Origin: Oenanthe sinensis
Lineage: Eukaryota > Streptophyta > Magnoliopsida > Apiales > Apiaceae
Reading direction: 5' to 3'
Assembly: GCA_028671895.1 (NCBI GenBank)
Contig: CM053803.1
Span: 48,606,786-48,670,785 of the forward strand
Length of the DNA: 64,000 nucleotides
Below are positions 46,641 to 56,941 of the stretch, in pieces. The notes beneath the pieces were generated by a model that was not told where the DNA came from, made no database searches, and saw only the letters and a program-made list of their open reading frames with translations. The position numbers and the translations under genes are program-made. Position 1 is the first letter of the stretch, and each line of letters opens with the position of its first letter.

Positions 46641-49600
46641 CTAGATCAGTTTGACTCTTGACTTCTTCTCCCACATCATAGGGCTGAGTTGAATCAATTC
46701 TATGCATCTGCCTGATGTATGATTGAATATTTTTTTATAGGCAGTAGTTTCTGATTTTTGAGCTGCATCCAACTTAGCCTGGGACCTAAATCCCTTGGAT
46801 CTCAACATTGTTTCAACTTTAATCATGTATTTCACTGTGCAGCCCTTTAGTGACTCCTCATCCAGCTTCATAATCTGATAAAGCCTGTTGTTGTAGAACC
46901 TTACCTCATGAGGGTCATTTAAGATTTGTGGACTGACAGCTCTTGCTATGTCTCGAAGTCTGTCTCTTAAAATTTCGTTTTCTTCTGAACTTCTTCTGAC
47001 TTTGTTCATTAACGTCCAGATTACAGATAGAGATCTTTGACAAAAGAATTCCATAGAGACCCTGAATGTGCCATTCCTGTGTGTGTACAACAGAATCTGC
47101 CAGTCATCTAGAATGTTATCCATAATCACAATGATGTAGTCAACTTCTTCTTTGATTGCTTTCATGAAGTTATCCAGATAGTCATTTGAATCTTGCAGGC
47201 TTTCAATTAGAAATTGTAACTTGTAATCTTCAAATTGTCCTTTCTGAAGTTTGTCCATGATTTCTCTGGCGGTATCCAATTTCTTCCCTATTTTCAATCG
47301 CACATCTTCTTTCTTCTTTCTGACAGCTATAGCCCACAAATTTTGCTTTTCTTGGCTCTCTTTCCTTTCTATATGAGTTTTTTCTTTGACCAGAGCTTTC
47401 AAATTTTCTGTTCTAGTATTGCTTGCTTTGATGTCCTCTTTCAATTTCTTTATGGCCTCTTCATAGGCAGGATCAATTTCCTTCTCTTTTGGAAACATAA
47501 ATTCCTCATCAAAAGCAGCTTCTTCATCAGCTCTACAGTGGTCAGGAATGTTTGATTCATCATGAGCACTGTCATCAATGAATTGCTCTTGAACATAATA
47601 CTGTTCTTCTGGTTCTGGATCAAATGAATGAAATTGTTCTTCATCAGAATATAGCTTAGCTTTCCCTTTATCTTGAGCAGTAGACCCTTCATCTCCAGCT
47701 ACTTTCTTCTTTGTTTTCTCCCCCTTAGTTGAGGGATCCTCTTGATTTTTAGAGGCTTCAAAGGATGTCATCAGTTTTTGCATAGTCAGATAGACTTGCT
47801 TCATTCCTTCATTCAAATGTGTCATGCCATCATCCAGTTTGCCGAATCGTTGAGTAGAGATCTTTTCATTTTCAATGATTGTGAGGGTTAAACTTTTCTC
47901 AACGTCATCAATTCTTTCATGTAATTTGCTCACTTCTTTCATATCTTCAGCAATAAGACTATGTACGTTCTGGATATCTTGAGTTTTTAGAAGAATGAAG
48001 GATTTAACATCACAACATCTTTTCGCACTATTGTCAGCTGCTGTGTTACAGAGGCAGAAGTAGATTTTTCTTCTGCTTGTGATTTTACTTTTACCAACTC
48101 AGCCTGAACAATTTGCATTCCCTTCTGGAGAGCTTCCATTTTAGATAGTAGTTCACTGTGTGTGTGTGCACTCATCTCACTTGCACTCCTGTTTAACTCA
48201 CTATCACTCATGCATGTGTTTCACTCTATGTTTGCCTCACATCACTAGTGTTTAGCTCCTCTCCAGATCCATATATTGTACCTGTAAATAAAACAATAGT
48301 TTTTGAAGAGTCGAAATGCTTTTCTGATGCCTGTGAAGGCGCGTCCTTAACAAGATTTACTTGAAGTGGCTCCACTACTGACGTAGCTGCTCCATGAATG
48401 GAGCCCCAACTCCCTCTAAAGAGTGGTTGCCTCTCAAACCTACTAGTGGATTCGAGACCTTTTCGTAAGAGAACTAGATGAAAGAAATCCAGCGGAGTCA
48501 CCACCTTAGACAATGTAATGACAGGCTCTTGAGAGTCTGTGGTGCCCCTTACTACCTCGGAGGGTATCTGATGCTTCACTGCATCGAAAATGTCATGGTC
48601 CACAACATAGGTGGCATCCGACGAGTTTTTATTAAAAACATTTTCTTCAACAAATGTGCCCTCCTGTGTTTGTATTTCTTCAAGTGAAGGTCCTGCTAGT
48701 GTGATTGCTAGCAGAATTTTGTCTTCACTAACTGATGCTGTAGGCGAGCAGCGAATTAGATCACCTGGTTGAGCAAGTATATCTAGAGTGTTTTGGATGG
48801 CCATATCAAAATCCATATCCCATTGATCGGAATAGGTTAAGGCTGCAGTTGTCTCAGGTTCAAACCTAGATTTTTTAGAATGAGGAGACAGAGCTACGGG
48901 TTCACTCACATTAGCACTAAGACCCCTAATAATTCTGACAGGTTTCTTCCTTTTTCTGACTTGAACCAAAGATGAGGATGAAGGAGAAACTGTTTGAGGC
49001 TCTACTTCAGCTTGGGACAGAACCTGTGTGTTTTCAAGTTCATAGCCGAAATCCTGGAGTGTAAGAACATAATCATAGTCTACCACAGATAAATCTACAA
49101 GTGGACTACATATATTTATAGGAAGGAAAATAGAACCCAGGGTATGAGATAATACCTGTTGTTCATTTACTTCCTGTTGTGCTTGACTAGCAGCTTCAAC
49201 CAATAGCTGCGCAACCACTTGCATTTCCTCTTCCTGCTCTGGCTCTGGCTCTGCCTGTTGAGCCTGCTCTGGATTTGCAATTTGATCTAGGATCTCACCC
49301 ATATATTGAGTCCTCACAATTGGTATGTCAGGGAACTTAGCCTTATTCCTTAACATTGTGAAAAGATTTTTCTGAGGGGTGGGAGAAATCTCTATTCTGC
49401 TGTTCTGGAACAGAGCCTTATCCTCATCTGAAACAAGATCATTTATGAATAACATTAAGAATCTTGGATAATAGCACAATACAATTTGTCCCCTGCTCTC
49501 TGGTGTCCCCATCTTCTTGATAATTTTTGCTAACACAAGTTTTCCAAAATTTATCCTCATATTGTGGGCCACAGAATACCTAATGATTTGTAGAAGAGAG

Positions 49601-50073
49601 GAGAGATTGTTGAAGTTCCCTTTCATCGTAGGTGAAAATACCTTGGCCAGTGTATCAAAGAAGTAGGTCCATTCACTAACCAGCTTGGATTTGCTCATCT
49701 TTACCAAATTAATTTCCCCTTGATATAAAATGTCTTAGAAAAAATTAATTAACTCTGGAGCAGTTGGAGGGTCAAAAAAATCTTCAGCTGGAAACCCTAA
49801 AATTCTATTTACATCATCTTCAGTCACCATGTACTCATGCTCTCCAATGGTGAAGGAAAATTGTACTCTTTCTCCAGCTGTTCTGTTCGTAGCAGTCGAG
49901 TACAAAGCCCTTAGTGCATCAACTACTAGAGGGGTATCAAGGGTGATGGCTGTTCTAATTAGTGAGTGTTCATTTAAAAATACGATCCATGGTCGAAACC
50001 TCTCGATTGAACAATTCACTAGGTTAAAATAACCTACAAAATTAGTCTTGACAATTTCACAATTATAAGCCAT
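46641..50073 (-). pseudogene. Extra downstream ORF of element B (unknown function)
   Basis: It lies between pol and the 3' LTR on the element's coding strand. The first 113 codons (50073 down) run to a TAA at 49732-49734. The same frame is open again from 49707 to 48226 (493 codons). Then 48211-47987 and 47942-46641 (433 codons) continue in two other frames, so one stop and two shifts split a protein of about 1,100 residues. N-terminal part: VQFSFTIGEHEYMVTEDDVN and RILGFPAEDF. Middle: MRINFGKLVLAKIIKKMGTP and YYPRFLMLFINDLV, shared with the ORF of element C. C-terminal third: Lys/Glu-rich coiled coil. There is no catalytic motif, signal peptide or membrane segment. Similar YPRF-containing ORFs occur with SIRE-type Copia elements of asterids, as I recall; their function is unknown to me. 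Confidence 0.75.
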
Positions 50074-50409
50074 AATAATATAATAATAATAATAATTTTT
50101 TTTAATTAACTTAATTAATTCGAATAATGTCCAAACACACCACTAAAATCCGACTAACACCCAATTAATCGAAAATCACATAAACAGATCAAAGCCCTAA
50201 TTGTAAATAATCCCCAAATCGATTTCACCACCAATTAATCACCAAATCAGACCTTGAAAATAAATCACTGAGTCAACTCGGTTTTGAAAAAAATGGGCAG
50301 TAATTCGGCTTGAAACAGGTTGATTTTTCACAAACTAGCAAGCAATTAAGCTTGTAATCAACACAATCAACTGATTAGCAGTTGTAAACACAGAAAAATC
50401 GAGGGTTTG

Positions 50410-50770
50410 AAAAGTAATGCTAAACGACTATTTGTTCGTGTGTGTGTAAATAACAGTGTGTGTATATATATATGATATAGCATTTAAAAAGGTCAGCATT
50501 ACCTTTTAAAAATAGTCAGTATTACTTTTTTTTTAAAAAAAAACTTCGGTATTACTTTTTTAAATTCTCGGTATTACCTTTATAAATGACTCGGTATTAC
50601 TTTTTAAAAAGTAATGCCGAGTTTTTATATATAAAAGGTAATGTCGAGATTCTTTAAATCAAAAGTAATGCAGAGATTCTTTAAAATAAAAGTAATGCCG
50701 AGATTCTTTAAAACAAAAGTAATGCCGAGAGAATTTTTTATTTTTATTTTAAAAGTAATGCGGAACAAAG
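50410..50770 (-). promoter_or_regulatory. Repeat cluster and TATA box before the extra ORF of B
   Basis: Five copies of the LTR motif in one orientation (for example TTCGGTATTAC, CTCGGTATTACC; 50490-50605) are followed by six in the opposite orientation (AAAGTAATGCCGAG type; 50607-50765). Together they form a large imperfect palindrome. On the minus strand, toward the ORF, comes ATATATATATACACACAC (about 50453-50472), a good TATA box, then about 380 bases of leader to the ATG at 50073. The layout looks like an internal promoter. Regulation is inferred, not shown. Confidence 0.65.
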
Positions 50771-51109
50771 AAAATATATATATATAAATCTTTACAAGCT
50801 TATTAATTATTAAAGACATATAGTAAATATTTATATTATTAATTGTTCTAATTAATTTAGGAATTAAATTAAATCAAGTTTGAATTAATTTAATGAGTAA
50901 ACTAATTGATTAATTAATAACATACTCATTTATATATATGTGCAATAATAATTAAAAAAATAAAATAAAATAAAATAATGCTTAATTTAAACAAAGTTAC
51001 TTATGCTATAATTGAAATACATAGGATTTTATTAATTCAAGTCTCATAAATTCTTTAAATATTAGCATTTAATATTTATGAGCTTAAATTAATTCCTAGC
51101 AACCAAAAA

Positions 51110-53184
51110 TTAGCCATTATTTAACATCCCTAGTTCACTAACCAACTTTGAGAAAGTGGATTCATCAAGTGGTTTCGTGAAGATGTCGGCTAGTTGATCT
51201 TTTGTGGGTACAAAATGTAGCACCACAGTTCCATTCATGACATACTCTCGGATAAAATGATACCTTATGTCAATGTGCTTGGTTCGCGAATGTTGTACAT
51301 GATTGTTGGAAATAGCTATAGCACTTGTGTTATCGCAAAAAATTGGAATTTTGTTCAACGCAAGTCCATAGTCATTTAGTTGATTCCTTATCCACAAGAT
51401 CTGTGCACAACAGCTACCTGCCGCAATGTATTCTGCTTCGGCTGTCGAGGTAGATACTGAGTGTTGTTTCTTGCTGTACCAGGAGATCAACCGTCTTCCT
51501 AGAAACTCACAGCTTCTAGACGTACTTTTCCTGTCCATCCTGCACCCTGCATAATCTGAATCTGTATAGCCTATTAGGTCAAAACCTGTATCTTTAGGGT
51601 ACCAAATTCCAAGATTTGGTGTACCCTTCAGAAATCTAAAAATCCGTTTTACGGCTATAAGATGAGATTCCCTTGGGTCAGATTGAAACCTTGCACATAA
51701 GCATGTTGCAAACATTATATCGGGTCTACTAGCAGTTAGATATAACGATGAGCCTATTATACCTCTGTAGCTTGTGATGTCAACTTTCTTACCAGTTTCA
51801 TCTTTGTCAAGCATGGTGGCTGTTGGCATTGGGTTTTTGCCGGTGAAGAATCTTCTAGACTGTATTTTCTCAAAAGATCACTTACGTACTTTGATTGGCA
51901 AATAAAAATCTCATCTTCCTTTTGCTTTACTTGCAATCTAAGTAAGAATGACAGTTCACCCATCATACTCATTTCATACATGTTCTGCATTAACTTAGCA
52001 AATCTTTTGCACAAATTTTCGTTAGAAGAACCAAATATAATATCGTCAACATAAACTTGGACAAATATCATATCTTTTTCAAGCAACTTATAAATGAGAG
52101 TTTTATCTATGACACCTCTAATGAAACCATTTTCAAGTAAAAATACAGAGAGAGTGTCATACCATATCCTCGGTGCTTGCTTGAGTCCATAAAGGGCTTT
52201 GAATAGAAAATACACAAAATCAGCAAACTCTGGATTTTTAAAGCCAGGGGGCTGTTCCACATATACTTCCTCTTCTAGCTCTCCATTCAGAAATGCACTC
52301 TTCACATCCATTTGATAGACTTTAAAATTGGAATGTGTTGCGAATGCCAGAAATATACTGATGGCTTCAAGTCTTGCAACTGGTGCGTAGGTCTCGTCAT
52401 AATCAATTCCCTCTTCCTGAGAGTAACCCTTAGCAACCAGTCTGGCTTTGTTCCTTGTAACAATGCCATCACCGTATAACTTGTTCCTGTATACCCATTT
52501 CGTGCCAATTACAGATCTATCTTTAGGCCTTGGTACCAGTATCCAGACTTCTTGTCTCTCGAACTGATTGAGTTCTTCTTGCATGGAAAGAACCCAATCT
52601 GGATCAATTAATGCATCTTCAATCTTCTTTGGTTCTTCTTGAGATAGAAAAACTGAAAATAAACATTCATTTGAAGTTGCACTTCTGGTTCTTACTCCAA
52701 CATCTGGATCACCTATTATCAATTCAAAAGGATGATCTCTGCTCCATATCCTTTCCCTGAGTAGGTTTGATCTTGATGATTCGCCTCGAAATTCATTGTG
52801 ATGTTGTGTTCTGCCAGTTGATCTTTCGTCTCCCCCTGAGTTGCTGCCAGGATGACTTGTTGATCCACCACTGGTATTAGTGGTATCTCCAGTGTTACCA
52901 TTGTTTCCACCACTATTACCTGGATCATCATTATTATTGTCATCATCATTTCCTGTTACAACTTCAGGTTCTTCTTCGCTATCAGAATGTGAGTCTGGAT
53001 AATTATCAAATTTTAATGACTCAGAAGAATCTTCAGTTTGGATACTTGGGAGTTTAGTGTCATCAAAAGTTACATTGACACTTTCCTTCACTTGGTGCTG
53101 ATCAATTATGTACACCCTATATACTCTTGAAGATCCGTTGTCCAGGATCCATATAACTCGGTTTACCTGTTTAACTCCCTGCAA
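51110..53184 (-). pseudogene. Pol of element B: integrase deleted, RT and RNase H kept
   Basis: 53184-51757 (475 codons) starts with the protease motif WILDNGSS (usual DSG) and passes within a few residues to VYRVYIIDQHQVKESVNVTF, the C-terminal edge of integrase. The HHCC finger and the whole DDE core are missing by an in-frame deletion. Reverse transcriptase follows with GTKWVYRNKL, YQMDVKSAFLNGEL and intact YVDDIIFGS. A frameshift near 51800 leads to 51829-51110 (239 codons), RNase H with TDSDYAG, STAEAEYIAAG, FCDNTSAI and KHIDIRYHF. RT and RNase H active sites are complete. The polyprotein cannot integrate its own DNA. Confidence 0.9.
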
Positions 53185-53220
53185 TTATCAAACGGATTAA
53201 TTCGTCTTCGGAGCCCAAAA

Positions 53221-55627
53221 TTAATTAGGCCCGGCATACTTAAAGAATTGACCTTTGTCTACTTTGACAACAGATCCATTTCGAATAACATTAGTATCTT
53301 CATTGACTGTTCCTACCTTCCTAAAAACAGTCTTAACAGCTTTCTGTTTAGACTTAGGAATATATGATTCCTTCTTCTCAGGTGAAGGAGTCGCAGTCTT
53401 GGATTTAACAAATTTACTATTGATGTGCTGTCTAGGTGTCATGTTATCTTTCTTAGCTATCATGCGTTTAAAGTACGCAGTCATAGCATTAAAAGCACAT
53501 AACATACAATTCATTATACCACAAGATTTATGGAAAGCATCAATAGTAGGCATGTTATTCAATATAGTAGGGGGCTTAACAGATTCTACTTCAATTTTAT
53601 CAACAGATTTGAAGTTTTCAGTAGAATGAAATTTATTGTTATTGTTCCTACTGTTAACAAACGTGTTGGGTCTGTTCATTTTATTCTTTAAGTCTTTTGC
53701 ACCTATACCAGGATTGGGCGACTTAGAAGTTCCCTCATCTTTCACTGGTGTCTCCGGTGCATACTTCTCTTTCTGGACATTAACTCTTTTTATATCCTTA
53801 ACATGTTCTCCTCTCTTCCTCGAGATCTTCTAACTGCATTTCATATGCAATCAGTATGGAGCTCTCAAGGATGGGTTCAGCTATCGGTGTTATGAAGAGA
53901 GGTTTCGGTGTGTCTTTAACAACATGTGGGATACCCCTTTCAGCAGCACTTTTCCTGAAGGGGGTTATGTTGCTTGGCTTTCCTACAGATTTATTGTACT
54001 CGAAGCCTATTCCAACTTTACGACTTATTTCTTGTTGGTCAACTAGGTTCTTTACAATATATGAGGAATTCTTATATGCAAGACACTTCTTCTTTTCTTC
54101 TTCTATCTGGTTTCTGAGATTGGTTTCTACTACAACATGACAACTGACTTTACTGACTTGAACAACTAAGTCTTCAGTCAACATAATAGTTAACTTGTCA
54201 TGATTTCTTTTTAACTGTTTAAGAACTTCAGTCTCATCAACTAACTCTTTGACTTTGAGTTTGAGTTTCTTAACCTTATCTCTTTCGCCATATAGTTCTT
54301 TACCTAGCAGTGCAAACATTTTAGGGCATGAAGGATTTACCTCTATTCCTTCTTGACGGGTGGGAGATAGTGATTCCTCGGATAAAGCCATAAGAGCAAG
54401 ATTTCCCAGCTCTTCCTCATCATCATTATCTGAGTCATCCCAGCTTCCGCCCTCTGCCAGATAGGACTTTCCCTGATGCTTTTTCACGAGCGCATCATAC
54501 TTCTCTTTGAGCTCTTCGTAAGACTCTCTCTTTTTCCCTTGCTTAGGTTTCTTGCACTCAGTTGCGAAGTGGCCTAGCTCATTACAGTTGAAGCAACGAA
54601 ACTTGCTTCTATCAACTAAGCCGGTCTTGTAGCCGTTTTTTGATACTGCTGTCGAAGAACCTCCTTTTTGGAATCTTCCAAAATTAGGCTTAACTCTGAA
54701 TGAGGAGTTTCTTCGGAATCTCATGTTGCCAAACTTCCTGGCAACCATAGCTAGAGATTCATCTTCTAGCTGATCTAGTTCTTCCATTAAGTAGAACTCA
54801 CCATCTTCTTATTTGTCAGAAGTATGTCCAAATTCTGGAACCACATACTCTGTTGAACTGTTAGAAGGTGCAACAGCCTTGACTTCTTCTTTCTCTAGTG
54901 CTTCTACCATTAATGCCTTGGAGGAACTCAGTACCTTACCTCTTCCGTACATCTCTCTGGTTTGGATCTGTTCCAGCTCATAAGTTTTTAAAACTCCGTA
55001 GAGTCTTTCTAGGGTTACCTCTCTCATGTCCCTAGATTCCTGGATGGCTGCAATCCTGTGTTCCATATGCTCTGGTAAGGTCAGCAAAAACTTCTTATTC
55101 ACCTCCTGGTTCTGATAAAACTTTCCATTTATATTGAGCTCATTCATCAGTTTGTTTAGTCTCTGAAATACCTTAGAGATACCCTCTTCAGGGTTAGATC
55201 TAAACTGCTCATATTGGGAGGTCAGGATCTCCAGTCTATTCTCCTTTACTTCTTCATTTCCCTCATTGATAATTTCAATTATTTCCCAGATCTGTTTTGC
55301 ATTTTTGCAATTGACTACTTGATTATACATTACGTAGTCCAGGGATTCAATTAATATAAGCTTCAAGTTATTATCACGGGACACAGCTTCTACTTCCTCA
55401 TCTGTATAGTCTGCCGGACTTTTCAGAAACTGTCTGTGGGGGATTACGACCCCATCTACCTGATGTTCGAGAATAACTGACATAGGGGGTTCAACAACTT
55501 TGGCCATGACTAATGCGTACTTAGGATTTGCAATCCCGATAAACAATAACATTTTATGTTTCCACAAATTGTAGTGTTCTCTGTCGAACTGTGGAATTTT
55601 GATACTAGTCACCTTCTGGGTACTCAT
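53221..55627 (-). pseudogene. Gag of element B, broken
   Basis: MSTQKVTSIKIPQFDREHYN begins a UBN2-type gag (55627-54809, 272 codons). One in-frame TAA separates it from 54787-53798 (329 codons), which holds the zinc knuckle CFNCNELGHFATEC at about 54590 and an acidic, coiled-coil-like segment. A frameshift precedes 53745-53221 (174 codons), which has the second Cys pattern CGIMNCMLC and ends KYAGPN. After it the stops within WAPKTN...LQG join gag to pol in the same frame (frame of 53184). Confidence 0.85.
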
Positions 55628-55819
55628 CTTAATAAGATATAAAAATTAAGTGTTTCAAAAAATATTTTAATTTTTGACTGAAAATAATTTTTGATCAAAA
55701 ATAATTTTTAGAAAAAAAATTATTTCAAATAAAAAATTATTTCGAATTAAAAATAATTTTTGAGATCTGTATGAGTCGCGAAATATTTGGTTCGGATCTG
55801 ATATTATAAATATCAACGA

Positions 55820-55831
55820 GCTCTGATGCCA
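55820..55831 (-). promoter_or_regulatory. Primer-binding site of element B
   Basis: On the minus strand TGGCATCAGAGC, one base from the initiator tRNA complement, two bases from the LTR end. Confidence 0.85.
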
Positions 55832-55833
55832 AT

Positions 55834-55996
55834 TGTTGGTCCCTGATATTGTAGAAGGGGGGTTGAATACAATATCTATAAATCGTCACGATATTTAGGA
55901 TTTAAACTTATTATTTTAAATAACCACGAAATATAAATTTTAATGAAATACTGTTCAAGTAGAATATATAAATTTAACTTGAAAAGTATTACAAAA
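55834..55996 (-). repeat. 5' LTR of element B, first 163 bp
   Basis: TGTTGGTCCCTGATATTG up to GTATTACAAAA, matching 44940-45102 with three differences. It is cut at 55996 by the insertion of element C; the rest is expected beyond the window. Confidence 0.9.
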
Positions 55997-56890
55997 TGTT
56001 AGGGATTATGGTACTATCAATGTAATCAACTAATAATTACTTAGATTAATTAGAAATTAACTAAGTAAAATATACTGTCATATATACATTGACATTATGT
56101 TTTATTGTCACTTGTAACAGTATGCACTTAAGCCAAGTAGGTGACAGCATGTTTAGATATTTACTGTCATGTACAAATGTAATAAAATGTTCTATGAAGT
56201 AGAAGTTCACACAGTGTTCATGCACAGCATGGATCAAATTATTGACAGTAACATTCTGCAATCTGAAGCCTACGACATCATGTTTCAAGTGACAGCATCT
56301 TTTGAAACAGACGACAGCAACTATTCCTTGACAATAAACTTGGCGGAGAATGAAGATTCTAAGACAGCAAGTTTTATGACAGTAGCTTTGGCGGGGATAG
56401 TCGACAACATGTTTGACATGATAGTCGACAACATGTTTAACAGGAAAGTCGACAGCATGTTTTGCGGAATTCTTGACAGCAACTTTGGACGACAGTACGT
56501 TTCAGAAGAATGTCAGGATTGACAGCAACATATGCGGAATCAAAGATACTGTCACAATAGAAGAAAAAGGTTGACAGTAACCTTTTGATGTAACTGACAG
56601 TCTATTTCAGGAAGCAGATTATGTAAAGTACTTTCACTGATTGATCATATCAACTTTACCTAATCTTTTGTTATTGTTTCTATTGAAGCTGGAAATATCT
56701 TCCAGTCAGTTGTAGCAACAAAAATTAATAAAATTAATTTTTGAAGTAAAACATCTTGTGTCCTTATTCTGCTTATTGTTGTTTACATCATTACTTGATA
56801 TTATCTCTTTTGTTTTGTTGGTAGCAAAAAGTGATAAATAATCAAGTTGTATTCAACCCCCCCTTTCTGCAACACTCATACTTTTTAACA
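55997..56890 (+). repeat. 5' LTR of element C
   Basis: 894 bp, TGTTAGGGATTATGG to CTTTTTAACA. It contains six exact copies of TACTGTCA or its complement (56073, 56162, 56243, 56377, 56547, 56572) among about twenty GACAG/CTGTC variants such as GTGACAGCAT and TCGACAACATG. The motif ATTCAACCCCCCCTTTCT lies about 20-40 bp from the 3' end. Confidence 0.85.
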
Positions 56891-56892
56891 AC

Positions 56893-56904
56893 TGGTATCA
56901 AAGC
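56893..56904 (+). promoter_or_regulatory. Primer-binding site of element C
   Basis: TGGTATCAAAGC, one difference from the initiator tRNA complement. Confidence 0.85.
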
Positions 56905-56941
56905 TTGAGGTTAGATATACATAACCTGAAAAGATCTAAAT

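Larger units (their letters stand above)
44940..55996 (-). mobile_element. SIRE-like Copia element B (left part; 5' LTR interrupted)
   Basis: A minus-strand element with its 3' LTR at the left (44940-46268), then, moving right, the extra ORF, a repeat-rich spacer, pol, gag, the primer-binding site and the first 163 bp of the 5' LTR, which is broken by element C. The left flank GATTC (44935-44939) should recur beyond the window. The LTR overlap differs at only 3 of 163 positions, so the insertion is fairly young. Yet integrase is deleted and gag, pol and the extra ORF all carry stops or shifts. Confidence 0.85.

Noticed and set aside
47235..47555. 106-codon plus-strand ORF.
   Set aside because: It is a shadow of the lysine/glutamate-rich extra ORF of element B on the other strand, giving a phenylalanine/leucine-rich false membrane protein. 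The same applies to plus-strand ORFs at 53255 and 53856.
46641..50073. Extra ORF of element B as a retroviral envelope-like protein.
   Set aside because: It lacks a signal peptide, membrane span or cleavage site. Only the position fits.
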